A DNA stretch of 64,000 bases from Terriglobus sp. TAA 43 (GTDB lineage Bacteria; Acidobacteriota; Terriglobia; Terriglobales; Acidobacteriaceae), in assembly GCF_000800015.1 (NCBI RefSeq), contig NZ_JUGR01000001.1:372001-436000 (forward strand), in the 5' to 3' direction. This document shows, one piece after another, positions 1 to 8,434 of this stretch (position 1 is the first letter of the stretch; each line of letters opens with the position of its first letter). The translations under genes and the position numbers were made by a program. Below the pieces are notes generated by a model. It was not told where the DNA came from. It made no database searches and was given only the letters and a program-made list of their open reading frames with translations.

Positions 1-1
1 T

Positions 2-187
2 CGACGCGGTGCGTTCCAGGGCATGACTCCGCAAGAGGCCTACTTCGTGAAGTGCGATAGCACAACGACCACTCAAATGGATATTGATTCAGGCGTGGTG
101 AACATACTGGTTGGTTTTGCTCCATTGAAACCCGCGGAGTTCGTCGTTATCCAGATTCAGCAAATGAACAGTCAGTCGGCGTCGTAA
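2..187 (+). CDS. Contractile tail sheath protein, C-terminal fragment (eCIS)
   Basis: Only the last 61 codons lie in the window; the gene enters from the left edge and stops with TAA at 185-187. The visible residues include MTPQEAYFVKCDSTT and GFAPLKPAEFVVIQI, which match the conserved C-terminal domain of phage and eCIS sheath proteins. In that family the aromatic 'PxEAYFV+CD' segment and the 'PAEFV' strand form the inner sheath domain that links neighbouring subunits. The tube gene follows after 15 bases, the usual sheath-tube order. The role, contracting to drive the inner tube outward, is known from the family. The rest of the gene cannot be judged. Confidence 0.88.
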   Translation, partial: RRGAFQGMTPQEAYFVKCDSTTTTQMDIDSGVVNILVGFAPLKPAEFVVIQIQQMNSQSAS

Positions 188-202
188 GGAAAGGAAGAGA
201 CC

Positions 203-730
203 ATGGCGGAATTCGTTGTGAATGCGCAGAGGTTTGATCCGTACAAGAACTTTAAGTTCCGGCTGAAATGGGATGGCCGCTATGTGGCGGGAGTGAGCAA
301 GGTATCTGCTCTGAAGCGAACGACGGAAGTTGTGAAGCACCGCGAGGGCGGCGATGCCAGTACGAGTCGTAAGTCACCCGGACGTACGGAATACGATGCG
401 ATCACGCTGGAACGCGGTGTGACCCACGACCCTGATTTTGAGGCTTGGGCGGCGAAGGTATGGCAACTGCAGGCTGGATTGGGTGCAGAGGTGTCTCTGA
501 AAGATTTTCGTAAGGACATCATCCTTGACCTTTACAACGAAGCCGGGCAACTTGCGATCAGTTACAAGATTTATCGCGCGTGGGTTTCGGAATATCAGGC
601 GCTGCCCGATCTGGACGCAAATGCGAATGCAGTTGCTATCCAACACTTGAAGCTTGAGAACGAGGGCTGGGAACGCGATACCTCCGTGACAGAGCCTACA
701 GAACCAACTTTCACTTCAACACGTGCTTAA
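203..730 (+). CDS. eCIS inner tube protein (T4 gp19-like family)
   Basis: A 175-aa protein of the conserved phage tail region family (gp19-like; Afp1/Pvc1 type), which stacks as hexameric rings to form the inner tube. The N-terminal FDPYKNFKFRLKWDGRYVAG and the following 'VSKVSALKRTTEVVKHREGG' region are typical, as is the late 'AVAIQHLKLENEGWERD' strand. The start is supported by a purine-rich AAGGAAAGGAAG ribosome site 5 bases upstream. The C-terminal 15 residues are Thr/Pro/Glu-rich and probably flexible. It sits directly after the sheath gene and is part of the long + strand eCIS operon. Size and order both fit; only one major tube paralogue is visible here. Confidence 0.93.
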   Translation: MAEFVVNAQRFDPYKNFKFRLKWDGRYVAGVSKVSALKRTTEVVKHREGGDASTSRKSPGRTEYDAITLERGVTHDPDFEAWAAKVWQLQAGLGAEVSLKDFRKDIILDLYNEAGQLAISYKIYRAWVSEYQALPDLDANANAVAIQHLKLENEGWERDTSVTEPTEPTFTSTRA

Positions 731-840
731 TGCGTAATCGCATGAATGTCCCCACGGAGTCACCATGACTCTGATATATCGTTTGCTCCACGAAGCACAT
801 GCCTGATTCACTACGCGTTTGCGTTAGGCGGAGAGCACCA

Positions 841-1551
841 ATGTGTCCACTGGAAGGAGAACGTCTGCTTCAAGCATGGGAAGACGCCGCCGCATCTGAT
901 CCGGTGCGGCGTCCCTTGCGCATGTTGATGCATGCCATGCCGGAGATGAATGCTGGTGCGCTGGAAAACATGTCGCTGCTTCGACGCAATCGGTTGCTGC
1001 TGGAGTTGTATGCAACGACGTTCGGCTCGACGTTGCAGGGATTGGCAATCTGTCAGTCCTGCGGCTCTGCGATGGAGTTCGATAGTGACGTTGAAGACTT
1101 ACTAAGTACTCTTCCTGAAATAGATGAGGGTGAAGGAGGTCCTGTGCATGCGATTACGAGTCGCATGCTGCTTAGCGCTTTACAGGAAGAGGACGCGCTT
1201 AGCAGGGAACGGTTACTTCTGTCGCTGTGCACCGGTGGCGATCCTTGCGACCTGAGTGCATTGGACGAATCGCTCCTGGAAAAGCTTCGCCTCAACGTAT
1301 CTGTAGCCAACGCAGATGCAGAGATGTGTTGCCGAATTCGGTGTGCAGAATGTGGCGAAGTGAATCGCGTGGACTTCGATCCCGCCTACTTCGTGTGGTT
1401 AGCTGTGCGTCATCGTGCCTCCTTATTGATGGCAGATGTGCATGATATTGCGAGTGCGTACGGGTGGACAGAAAGTTCAATTATTGCAATGTCTTCGGCA
1501 CGCCGCGAAGTGTACCTGGTCAAGATTGCGGAAGAGAGGTCGGCAGCATGA
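841..1551 (+). CDS. Baseplate-type protein with two CxxC pairs (eCIS, gp26-like?)
   Basis: A 236-aa protein if started at ATG 841, which has AGGCGGAG 7 bases upstream; an in-frame ATG at 799 has no such site. The sequence opens with MCPLEGERLLQAWEDA and contains CQSCGSAMEFD and, about 100 residues later, CAECGEVNRVDFD. These CxxC pairs look like a split zinc ribbon. Its place right after the tube gene is where many myophages and eCIS clusters carry a T4 gp26/gp51-like 'T4 baseplate' protein; that assignment is by position and general composition, not by recognised homology. The stop overlaps the next start (ATGA). It may help baseplate assembly rather than be a structural part. Confidence 0.62.
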   Translation: MCPLEGERLLQAWEDAAASDPVRRPLRMLMHAMPEMNAGALENMSLLRRNRLLLELYATTFGSTLQGLAICQSCGSAMEFDSDVEDLLSTLPEIDEGEGGPVHAITSRMLLSALQEEDALSRERLLLSLCTGGDPCDLSALDESLLEKLRLNVSVANADAEMCCRIRCAECGEVNRVDFDPAYFVWLAVRHRASLLMADVHDIASAYGWTESSIIAMSSARREVYLVKIAEERSAA

Positions 1552-2246
1552 ACGGCCTGCTGTCACGCGTTCTGCAACGCGCTACCCATCCCGGTGGGGG
1601 ACTAGAACCCTTGCGTACTTCACGTGCGGGATTGCGTGCGCGCGTTGCTTCCTCGATGACGTTTCCAGCAGAGGAGGTTCGCGAGGTAGATGCCCGTGTG
1701 CCTATCGCAGGAAGTGCTGTAGAAAGAACAGGAACGTCGACGCGACCAATCCTCCCTATCCCCGCGAAGGCGATTGGCGACTCTTTCACACGCGTTGAAG
1801 AGCGAGAGAGTGCTGCTTTGCATGCTGTGCCTCACCAGCGAGTGAAACAGCCTTCAACGAATCCAGTGGAGAGTGCGAGTGCGCGTGAGGCGTTTGCGAA
1901 TCATGAAGCTGCCAACACGATCGTTGCTACAGTTGGTGGGTTTCCAGAGCATAGTGCGGCTGGTGCTGCGAAAGAACTGCAGAGGGAACGTTCTGAAAGA
2001 AGTGAACCAGAGACATCTAAATCGCCGACGACGCGGGAACAGATGTTGGCAGTTACTTCTCGTCATGGGATGGAAGATCAGGAAGCCTTGAATCCCCAAG
2101 AGTCTCACCTGCCACCGATACTCGAAATTTCTATTGGACATATTGAGGTGCAGGCAGCTGTGAGAGCCCCAGAGCGTCCTCGGACGCCGCCATTCCGACC
2201 GCGCGTTTCGCTAAACGATTTCCTGACCAGGAGCGGGCGGCGATGA
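1548..2246 (+). CDS. Predicted disordered eCIS-operon protein, function unknown
   Basis: A 232-aa protein beginning at ATG 1548, which overlaps the preceding stop as ATGA; an upstream in-frame extension back to 1464 lies inside the previous gene and is unlikely. The composition is strongly biased to Ala, Arg, Glu, Ser, Pro and Thr with almost no hydrophobic stretches until about residue 185, where 'PPILEISIGHIEVQAAV' forms the only ordered-looking segment. The end is 'FRPRVSLNDFLTRSGRR'. I do not recognise the family. The gene's 4-base overlaps on both sides show it is translated with the eCIS proteins. A short conserved C-terminal segment after a long linker suggests an adaptor or assembly factor, but this is inference. 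Confidence 0.7.
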   Translation: MNGLLSRVLQRATHPGGGLEPLRTSRAGLRARVASSMTFPAEEVREVDARVPIAGSAVERTGTSTRPILPIPAKAIGDSFTRVEERESAALHAVPHQRVKQPSTNPVESASAREAFANHEAANTIVATVGGFPEHSAAGAAKELQRERSERSEPETSKSPTTREQMLAVTSRHGMEDQEALNPQESHLPPILEISIGHIEVQAAVRAPERPRTPPFRPRVSLNDFLTRSGRR

Positions 2247-3511
2247 ACGGATACCTGGCGGTAGGCGGAGTTAGTGCGGTGTTGCGGTCGTTGCTCTTGG
2301 GAGAACTTACCAACGGTGGCCCCGCCACCTTGTTATCCTCGCCGACTTCGATAAGTGCGACGTCGCCGGATCTGGTTCCAACGGGCGCTGATGAACACCC
2401 ACGATTGAACCTCTTCATGTATTACGCCAGCTTCAATACGGGATATCGCAATGTACAGCTTCCGAGCCGCGATTCCGTAGGGGGCCTATTAACGAATCCG
2501 CCATTGGCCTTAAACCTTCACTATCTTGTCTCGGCATATGGCGGAAACCAGTTTGATCCGGAGATTCTGCTGGGATGGGCGATGGAGGTGTTTCACAACA
2601 ATCCGATCATTGCGCGCGACACCATCGCCGACGCGTTGGCGGCGCTGGGCTCTGCTACAGAAGAGGCGAAACTGGTAAGCCAGAGTGGCCTTGCGAGTCA
2701 ATTTGAACTTCTGAAAATTACACCGGAGGCATTGTCCAACGAAGAGATTTCGCGACTGTGGATGGCTTTCTCAACGCACTATCGCCCAACGACCTCCTAC
2801 CAGGTTTCGGTGGTACTGATTCGCGATACGCAACCTGTGCGTTCGAATCTTCCAGTTCAATCGCGCAATATTGCCGTGTTGCCATGGGACATTCCGGTGA
2901 TCGACATGATTACACCCGCGGTTGCAGCAAGTGGCGACACACTTACGATCACAGGACGCAACCTGTTGGGCGAAGCGCCTGCAGATACAGCAGTTTCGTT
3001 TGCTGAAGCTGCGCCTGTGAGTGCTGCCACCGTGCAGGCTGCGACAGTGCGCGTAACCATTCCGAACACAGTGCAGGCAGGGGCCGTACCCCTTCGCATT
3101 GTGCGGTCGGTTGAGTTTGGTACAGCGGCCGATCCACATCGCGCCTTCGAATCGGGCAGCTTTGTCTTTCAACTCGTGCCGACGTTGCAGGATCTCATAC
3201 CGGTGACGCCTGCATCTGTGCTCACGGTAGCGCATGGAGGAAACCTGACGCTGACGATCAAGCCTGCGGTAGGCCGCAATCAGCGGGCGCGGTTGTTTGC
3301 GGGCAATCTCTCTGTAGAGATTCCTGCTCGTCCACCTAGCGCACCGGATACGTCTACGCAGTTGATCTTTCCAATTCCAACAACCTGGGGGCCGTTTCAG
3401 TCTCCGCTGCGTGTGGAGATTGATGGAGCGCAAAGCGTATTGGTTGTGGACCAGAAGGATGGCAGTCCTACGCAAGGGCAGTTCTTTCCGCAGTTGAAGG
3501 TGACGGTATGA
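2243..3511 (+). CDS. DUF4255 (Pvc16_N) protein with IPT/TIG-like domain, tail terminator/cap
   Basis: A 422-aa protein. Residues about 1-195 match the DUF4255/Pvc16 N-terminal domain (NLFMYYASFNTGYRNVQLP, LALNLHYLVSAYG, ILLGWAMEVFHNNP), a hallmark of eCIS clusters; Afp16/Pvc16 caps the sheath-tube and fixes length. The second half contains Ig-like strands: 'PVIDMITPAVAASGDTLTITG' resembles IPT/TIG domains, and a further beta-rich repeat follows. The Ig-like extension makes this longer than the shortest Pvc16 proteins and is common in DUF4255 proteins of soil bacteria. Start and stop overlap both neighbours (ATGA), placing it in the same transcript as the ATPase. Confidence 0.88.
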   Translation: MNGYLAVGGVSAVLRSLLLGELTNGGPATLLSSPTSISATSPDLVPTGADEHPRLNLFMYYASFNTGYRNVQLPSRDSVGGLLTNPPLALNLHYLVSAYGGNQFDPEILLGWAMEVFHNNPIIARDTIADALAALGSATEEAKLVSQSGLASQFELLKITPEALSNEEISRLWMAFSTHYRPTTSYQVSVVLIRDTQPVRSNLPVQSRNIAVLPWDIPVIDMITPAVAASGDTLTITGRNLLGEAPADTAVSFAEAAPVSAATVQAATVRVTIPNTVQAGAVPLRIVRSVEFGTAADPHRAFESGSFVFQLVPTLQDLIPVTPASVLTVAHGGNLTLTIKPAVGRNQRARLFAGNLSVEIPARPPSAPDTSTQLIFPIPTTWGPFQSPLRVEIDGAQSVLVVDQKDGSPTQGQFFPQLKVTV

Positions 3512-5421
3512 GTGAGGTGACACAAACCGGGACCCTTTTGGCTGATGAGCTTGACCGCGTATACGCGCTGGTGAGCGGTGAGGAGATTGCTCCATCGGCC
3601 TCTGTGGAACATGGTTTCGTTGTGAGTTGCCGGCCACTGCAACGGCTTGTAACGCAGTTTGACCTGAGCACGTTTGAACGCGATGTTTTGCTGTTGTGTG
3701 CAGGAACTGCGCTGGAATCGCGTTTTCTACAGGCGTGTATCCGCGCCAATGGCGACGAGCGGGCACCGTGGCCTACGTTTGCCATGGCTATGACGTTGTT
3801 GGAAGGAGCGCACTGGAGTGCGCTGAGTCGTCTACATCCGCTTCGTTATTGGCGGTTGGTAGAGGAAGGATCATCACAGAGCCTGCTACAGGCGCCTTTG
3901 AAGCTTGATGAACGCATTTTGCAGTATCTGCTGAGCGTGCCCTCGCTGGATGGTGTGCTGGAGTGGATGGTGCGTCCGCTTACGAGCGTAGAAGTAGAGT
4001 CCGACAGCGAGGATGCACAGCGAATCGCGATGCATTGGCAAAGAGAAGCTCCGCGCGCTGCGCCGCCAGTGGTGATGCAGGGAAGCGATTTTGCAGCTGC
4101 CAAACGCGTCTTTCAGGAAGCCTGCGGACAAGTGGACCTGCTTCCGTTCGTGTTGCGTGCAGCGGATCTGCCCACCGCCACAGCAGAACGTGAAATCGCT
4201 GCACGCCACTGGACGCGTGAGGCTGTTCTGACTGGCGCTGCCTTGCTGTTGGAGACTTCGTACTCGGATACCGCAGAGACTACAGCGGCGGTCTTGGCGT
4301 GGGCACGTTCTATTGAGGTTCCGTTGGCGATCTACGCAGAGCCGGGCAGTGCTGTGGAGCGAATCGAAAGTTTGCCAATCCGTATATCGCAACCCGGACG
4401 TGAAGATCGCAGGCAGCTTTGGTTGGACAGTCTGGGCGCGCCTGCCGCGTCGTTGAATGGAAAACTCGACAACTTAGTGGACGCCTTCCATTTCGATGAA
4501 GGCACGATTCGCTTGGCGGCTCTGGACGTTGTGTCTCGTCAATCCTTGGAAGATCCCGGAACACTTGCAGAGACTTTGCTGCAAAGTTGTCGCGATCATG
4601 CGCGACGTCCGTTGGAAGGACTGGCGCAGCGCGTCGATCCCCGAGCACGTTGGGAAGATCTGGTTCTTCCAGAGACGCAAAAGGGCACGTTGCAAGAGTT
4701 GATGATGCATGTGCGTCATCGTCGTCGTGTGCAGCAGGACTGGGGATTCTCTTCGCGTTATGGACGCGGAATGGGACTTGCAGCCTTGTTTGCGGGACCC
4801 AGCGGTACGGGCAAAACGATGGCTGCTGAAATACTGGCTGGCGAGCTGGGACTGGATCTATATCAGATCGACCTAGCGGCCATTGTGAGTAAGTACATTG
4901 GCGAGACCGAAAAGAACCTGAAGCGGATCTTCGATGCTGCAGAACAGAGCAGCGCTGTATTGCTATTCGACGAAGCGGATGCGTTGTTCGGCAAACGAAG
5001 CGAAGTAAAGGATAGCCACGACCGCTATGCAAACCTGGAAGTGAGCTATCTGCTGCAACGAATGGAAGCATACAGTGGCGTCGCCATCCTGACCACGAAT
5101 ATGCAGAGAGCGATCGATCCGGCGTTCCTGCGAAGGATCCGTTTCATCGTGCAGTTTCCGTTTCCAGATGAAGTATCACGTAGACAGATGTGGTCCCGCG
5201 TTTTTCCGTCAGCGACACCAACCGAAGGTCTTCAACCGGAACGATTGGCACAACTGCACGTATCGGGCGCGGTGATTCGGAACATTGCGATGCACGCTGC
5301 TTATCTGGCTGCTGAGGACGAACAGCCGGTAAGGATGAGCCACATCGCAGCTGGCGTGCGCACGGAGTACACCAAGATGGATAAAGTCCTGACGCCTGCG
5401 GAGACCGGAGGCTGGGCATGA
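3508..5421 (+). CDS. eCIS AAA+ ATPase (Afp15/Pvc15-like)
   Basis: A 637-aa protein with one C-terminal AAA+ module. The Walker A motif GPSGTGKT covers residues 430-437 and the Walker B LLFDEADALFG has its acidic pair at D488-E489. A sensor-1-like 'ILTTNMQRAIDPAFLRRI' follows with a probable arginine finger. The N-terminal ~390 residues form the winged-helix/partner-binding half seen in Afp15-type proteins, including what looks like a degenerate AAA fold. Afp15/Pvc15 ATPases are needed for assembly or cargo loading of eCIS particles and are standard markers of these loci. The gene overlaps DUF4255 and the next small gene by 4 bases each. Confidence 0.93.
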   Translation: MSEVTQTGTLLADELDRVYALVSGEEIAPSASVEHGFVVSCRPLQRLVTQFDLSTFERDVLLLCAGTALESRFLQACIRANGDERAPWPTFAMAMTLLEGAHWSALSRLHPLRYWRLVEEGSSQSLLQAPLKLDERILQYLLSVPSLDGVLEWMVRPLTSVEVESDSEDAQRIAMHWQREAPRAAPPVVMQGSDFAAAKRVFQEACGQVDLLPFVLRAADLPTATAEREIAARHWTREAVLTGAALLLETSYSDTAETTAAVLAWARSIEVPLAIYAEPGSAVERIESLPIRISQPGREDRRQLWLDSLGAPAASLNGKLDNLVDAFHFDEGTIRLAALDVVSRQSLEDPGTLAETLLQSCRDHARRPLEGLAQRVDPRARWEDLVLPETQKGTLQELMMHVRHRRRVQQDWGFSSRYGRGMGLAALFAGPSGTGKTMAAEILAGELGLDLYQIDLAAIVSKYIGETEKNLKRIFDAAEQSSAVLLFDEADALFGKRSEVKDSHDRYANLEVSYLLQRMEAYSGVAILTTNMQRAIDPAFLRRIRFIVQFPFPDEVSRRQMWSRVFPSATPTEGLQPERLAQLHVSGAVIRNIAMHAAYLAAEDEQPVRMSHIAAGVRTEYTKMDKVLTPAETGGWA

Positions 5422-5789
5422 AAACACATGCGACCAAGGCACCATCGGGATTGAGTACAGTCCCGCAACTTGTGTCTGCAACTCGTACATCCTTGCCGCA
5501 AAGGATGAATCTGCACGTGGGGAGTGTGTCGTTACGTGGCTTTGGGCAGAATGCTGGACCTCGCTTTCATCAAGCGTTGCAAGAAGCCATGATGCGAGGC
5601 ATTCAACAGAGGCGCGAACTTTCATTCACTGACAACCTAAAGGTGGATCGCATATCGATACCTCCTCTTGCCGTTGGCGCAACGGTGGAAGATGCAGCGC
5701 GTCAGGTGGCGTCAGGATTGCTGCGCACACTGGAAGAGCGCGCGAACAGGAGAAACAAGAAGGGAAGAGAGGAGAAGGCGCATGGCTAA
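5418..5789 (+). CDS. Small basic eCIS-operon protein, function unknown
   Basis: A 123-aa protein starting at ATG 5418, overlapping the ATPase stop (ATGA), and overlapping the next gene by 8 bases. It begins with a Thr/Ser/Pro-rich segment, then 'MNLHVGSVSLRGFGQNAGPRF', which resembles a short beta strand, and ends in a charged helix (residues about 85-122, 'LLRTLEERANRRNKKGREEK'). I recognise no domain. A 'hVxxVxLxGh' strand recurs in small proteins that precede the tube-initiator gene in eCIS loci, but I cannot confirm a family. Translation coupling on both sides argues for a real gene. Confidence 0.7.
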   Translation: MKTHATKAPSGLSTVPQLVSATRTSLPQRMNLHVGSVSLRGFGQNAGPRFHQALQEAMMRGIQQRRELSFTDNLKVDRISIPPLAVGATVEDAARQVASGLLRTLEERANRRNKKGREEKAHG

Positions 5790-6384
5790 CATCTCTCCTC
5801 GGTTGCAAAAAGGTGCGCTTGTTCTGCTGGAGCCCAATACGGGTATCCCTATGGGGCGGATTGCATTGCAGTACAACCCGGAAAGCATCACGCGTTCGTT
5901 AAAGCCCCAAACGCCTGGGGAGGAACCGGATCGTAGCGAAGTGTTGCGTCTGAAAGGGCCGCCGATAGAGACGATTCGATTGACGGTAGAGTTGGACGCG
6001 ACCGACAGCCTGGAAGCAGGAGATGCGACGGCGACGAGCGTTGGACTGCAGCCGCAGATGGCCCTGTTGGAGACGCTTGTGTATCCCACCAGTGCTGAGC
6101 TGATTGCAAACGAAATTCTGTCGCTGATTGGGACGATTGAAATTCTGCCGATGTCGTCGCCGTTAACGCTGTTGGCATGGGGAACAAATCGTGTGACACC
6201 GGTGCGCATTACTGGATTCGAAATCACAGAAGAGGCATTTGACGCGCAATTGAATCCGATTCGCGCAAAAATTGCGCTGGACCTGCGCGTTTTGAGTGTG
6301 AGTGATACAGGCTTCCTGTCACCTGCGGGAGCGGTGTACATGGCGTATCAGATGGGTAAGGAAGCGATGGCTCGCAAGGCCTGA
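5782..6384 (+). CDS. eCIS tube-initiator/baseplate protein (Pvc7-type, CIS tube domain)
   Basis: A 200-aa protein from ATG 5782, preceded by GGAGAAGG. The conserved pattern 'KGALVLLEP...RIALQYNPESITRSLKPQ' with 'GPPIETIRLTVELDATD' and the later 'GTNRVTPVRITGFEITEEAFD' is typical of the contractile injection system tube protein family (Afp7/Pvc7 N-terminal domain). This protein joins the hub to the tube. In Afp7/Pvc7 the domain is followed by a LysM module; here the LysM-like part is a separate gene immediately downstream. Calling it an adaptor rather than a main tube subunit is by family knowledge and position. Confidence 0.85.
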   Translation: MANISPRLQKGALVLLEPNTGIPMGRIALQYNPESITRSLKPQTPGEEPDRSEVLRLKGPPIETIRLTVELDATDSLEAGDATATSVGLQPQMALLETLVYPTSAELIANEILSLIGTIEILPMSSPLTLLAWGTNRVTPVRITGFEITEEAFDAQLNPIRAKIALDLRVLSVSDTGFLSPAGAVYMAYQMGKEAMARKA

Positions 6385-6398
6385 GGAGGATTTTGAAG

Positions 6399-6764
6399 AT
6401 GGATACCGCACTCGCATTGCTGATTCAGTCCGCCGCAGGAACCGGTGCGCCGACAAATGCGTCAAGTCGGTATTACGGCGCGGCGACCCAGGAGTATGTG
6501 GGACCCGATGGAGTTGCCGTGCGTTATCTTGCGCGGCGGATTCTTCCGCAGGCTGCGGTCTATCTTTCTACACGCAGTTATACCGTGGTGCAGGGCGATC
6601 GTTTAGATAACCTGGCTGCTAAGTTTCTCGGCGATCCGATGTTGTTCTGGATGATTGCCGACGCGAATGCAGCGACTGATGCAGAAGCTCTCACGGAACA
6701 GCCGGGCCATGTGATTCGCATACCGTTGGCCTCCAGTCTTCCGCCGGGAGCGCGCAATGGCTAA
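6399..6764 (+). CDS. LysM-like baseplate protein (gp53-like)
   Basis: A 121-aa protein; start ATG 6399 has GAGGAGG at 6384-6390, so an alternative TTG at 6393 is not preferred. Residues about 59-110 read as a LysM-type module: 'YTVVQGDRLDNLAAKFLGDP...FWMIADANA...PGHVIRIPL'. In contractile tails such modules (T4 gp53, Afp7/Pvc7 C-terminus) stabilise the baseplate rather than bind peptidoglycan. The N-terminal part 'SSRYYGAATQEYVGPDGVAVRYLARRILP' is a common partner segment in eCIS. The end overlaps the hub gene by 8 bases. Confidence 0.82.
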   Translation: MDTALALLIQSAAGTGAPTNASSRYYGAATQEYVGPDGVAVRYLARRILPQAAVYLSTRSYTVVQGDRLDNLAAKFLGDPMLFWMIADANAATDAEALTEQPGHVIRIPLASSLPPGARNG

Positions 6765-7887
6765 CGGACTTTACCTCACGCTGCTCGCGGGGCCGGTGGT
6801 GGCCGTTCCCGTGCCGAAGCCTGTAACGGATGCGCTCACGTCTGTGGAAATTACAACGTCCTCTGATCGCAGCGGCTTTCAGTTGACGTTTACGCTGGCC
6901 AACAACTCAGTTCTGCAAACATTGTTTCTGCTTGCGGCGGGAAGCCCTATTCCAATGTTGCGAGTTATTTTGCTGGTGACGTTTGGGGGCATTCCTCAAG
7001 TTGTGATGGATGGCGTGATTCAACATCACGAGATTGCGCCCGATGCAATGCGTGGATCTTCGAAGCTGGTGATTACGGGGCAGGATCTGTCAGGAATGAT
7101 GGACCTCATCAACATGACAGGTTTTCCGTATCCGGCAATGACACCGGATCTTCGTGTGCTTACGATGTTGGCGAAGTATGCAGCATTTGGCATTGTGCCG
7201 GTGGTGATACCTGTCCCTGCCCCAGACGTGGAAGTTCCCGTCGAAAAGATTCCGATGCAGGAAGGAACCGATCTGCACTACATCCGCAAGCTGGCAGAAG
7301 AGGTGGGATACGTTTTCTATGTTGATCCCGGTCCCGCACCCGGGACGAGCACGGCGTATTGGGGACCGAGCATGCGCTATGGCGTGCCGCAGCCCGCGTT
7401 AAACGCCAACATGGATAGCTGGACAAATGTCGAGTCACTGAACTTTCGGTTCGAGAAGCAGTCATCCGTGATGCCTGTGGCATATATACAGGATCCGACA
7501 ACGAAGGCGATCATCCCTGTGCCTTCTTCTGTGACTCCGTTCAGTCCGCCACTAGGACTGGTGATTCCACCACAACAGAAGATCGAGATGTTGGAAGACA
7601 CATCCAACAAACCGGTTGGAACAACACTGATGCGGTTATGGGCAAAGGCCGTGGAAACGGGTGATGTGGTTACCGGCGATGGCACGCTGGATGTTCAGCG
7701 TTACGGAGCTATTTTGAAAGCGCGTTCGTTAGTTGGAGTGCGTGGCGCTGGCGTTGGATTTGATGGTCTTCACTACGTGGACAGCACGACGCACACGATT
7801 GAAGCGGGCCAGTACAAACAAAGTTTTACGTTGAAGCGGAATGGCCTGATTGCAAATATTCCGTTGGTCCCGGCGATGCCTTATTGA
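6757..7887 (+). CDS. Baseplate hub protein (gp27/late control D-like, N-terminal half of a VgrG-type spike)
   Basis: A 376-aa protein resembling the gp27-like part of Afp8/Pvc8 (phage late control gene D family). Supporting segments are 'VEITTSSDRSGFQLTFTLAN', 'GVIQHHEIAPD...SKLVITGQDLSGMMDL' and 'DLHYIRKLAEEVGYVFYVDPG'. The trimeric hub would connect the tube to the spike. The C-terminus 'YKQSFTLKRNGLIANIPLV' is the usual end of this domain. The gp5-like OB-fold is not fused here but encoded by the next gene 15 bases downstream, so the hub/spike is split into two polypeptides. Confidence 0.88.
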   Translation: MANGLYLTLLAGPVVAVPVPKPVTDALTSVEITTSSDRSGFQLTFTLANNSVLQTLFLLAAGSPIPMLRVILLVTFGGIPQVVMDGVIQHHEIAPDAMRGSSKLVITGQDLSGMMDLINMTGFPYPAMTPDLRVLTMLAKYAAFGIVPVVIPVPAPDVEVPVEKIPMQEGTDLHYIRKLAEEVGYVFYVDPGPAPGTSTAYWGPSMRYGVPQPALNANMDSWTNVESLNFRFEKQSSVMPVAYIQDPTTKAIIPVPSSVTPFSPPLGLVIPPQQKIEMLEDTSNKPVGTTLMRLWAKAVETGDVVTGDGTLDVQRYGAILKARSLVGVRGAGVGFDGLHYVDSTTHTIEAGQYKQSFTLKRNGLIANIPLVPAMPY

Positions 7888-7902
7888 AACGGAGGAAGAC
7901 GG

Positions 7903-8409
7903 TTGGCGAAGTTCTTTGGCAAATATCGTGGCACGGTGCTGGTGAATGTTGACCCGATGCAGATGGGACGTTTGCTGGTACAGGTGGCGGGTGTGGCTGG
8001 GGCACTACCTTCTACGTGGGCGATGCCGTGTCTTCCGTTCGCTGGCATTCAGAGCGGAATGTTTGTGGTGCCTGCGGTGCAGTCGGGCGTGTGGATTGAG
8101 TTCGAAGGAGGCGATCCGGATTACCCAATTTGGGTAGGCGGCTTCTGGGGAAGCAGCGCTGAGTTGCCCGCACTTGCTCTTGCAGGTGTGCCGGGACTGC
8201 AGCAGTTAGTTATCCAAACTACATCGCAGAACACGCTCATGATCAGCGATACACCTGGTCCGACGGGAGGAATCCTGCTGAAGACGACTGCGGGCGCAAT
8301 GATCGCGATTAACGAGACCGGTATCACCATCACCAATGGGCAGGGCGCCACCATCATGATGACAGGCCCATCCGTGACGATTAATGAAGGTGCCCTGCAG
8401 GTCATCTAA
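7903..8409 (+). CDS. Spike protein with gp5/VgrG OB-fold (phage baseplate V-like)
   Basis: A 168-aa protein. The best start is TTG 7903, with GGAGGAAG at 7891-7898; no ATG lies near. The first 90 residues match the gp5-type OB-fold: 'YRGTVLVNVDPMQMGRLLVQV', 'PCLPFAGIQSGMFVVPAVQSGVWIEFEGGDPDYPIWVGGFWG'. Residues about 110-165 are a repetitive beta-strand run ('TAGAMIAINETGITITNGQGATIMMTGPSVTIN'), as in the triple-stranded beta-prism needle of gp5/VgrG. With the preceding gp27-like gene it makes a split Afp8/Pvc8. The PAAR-like tip follows directly. Confidence 0.9.
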   Translation: MAKFFGKYRGTVLVNVDPMQMGRLLVQVAGVAGALPSTWAMPCLPFAGIQSGMFVVPAVQSGVWIEFEGGDPDYPIWVGGFWGSSAELPALALAGVPGLQQLVIQTTSQNTLMISDTPGPTGGILLKTTAGAMIAINETGITITNGQGATIMMTGPSVTINEGALQVI

Positions 8410-8434
8410 ACGCAGAGCGGAGAGGAGAGATAGG

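Noticed and set aside
2771-3766. 331-codon open frame on the - strand
   Set aside because: It lies opposite the DUF4255 and ATPase genes, has an unnatural Arg/His/Cys-rich composition and no ribosome site; it is a shadow frame.
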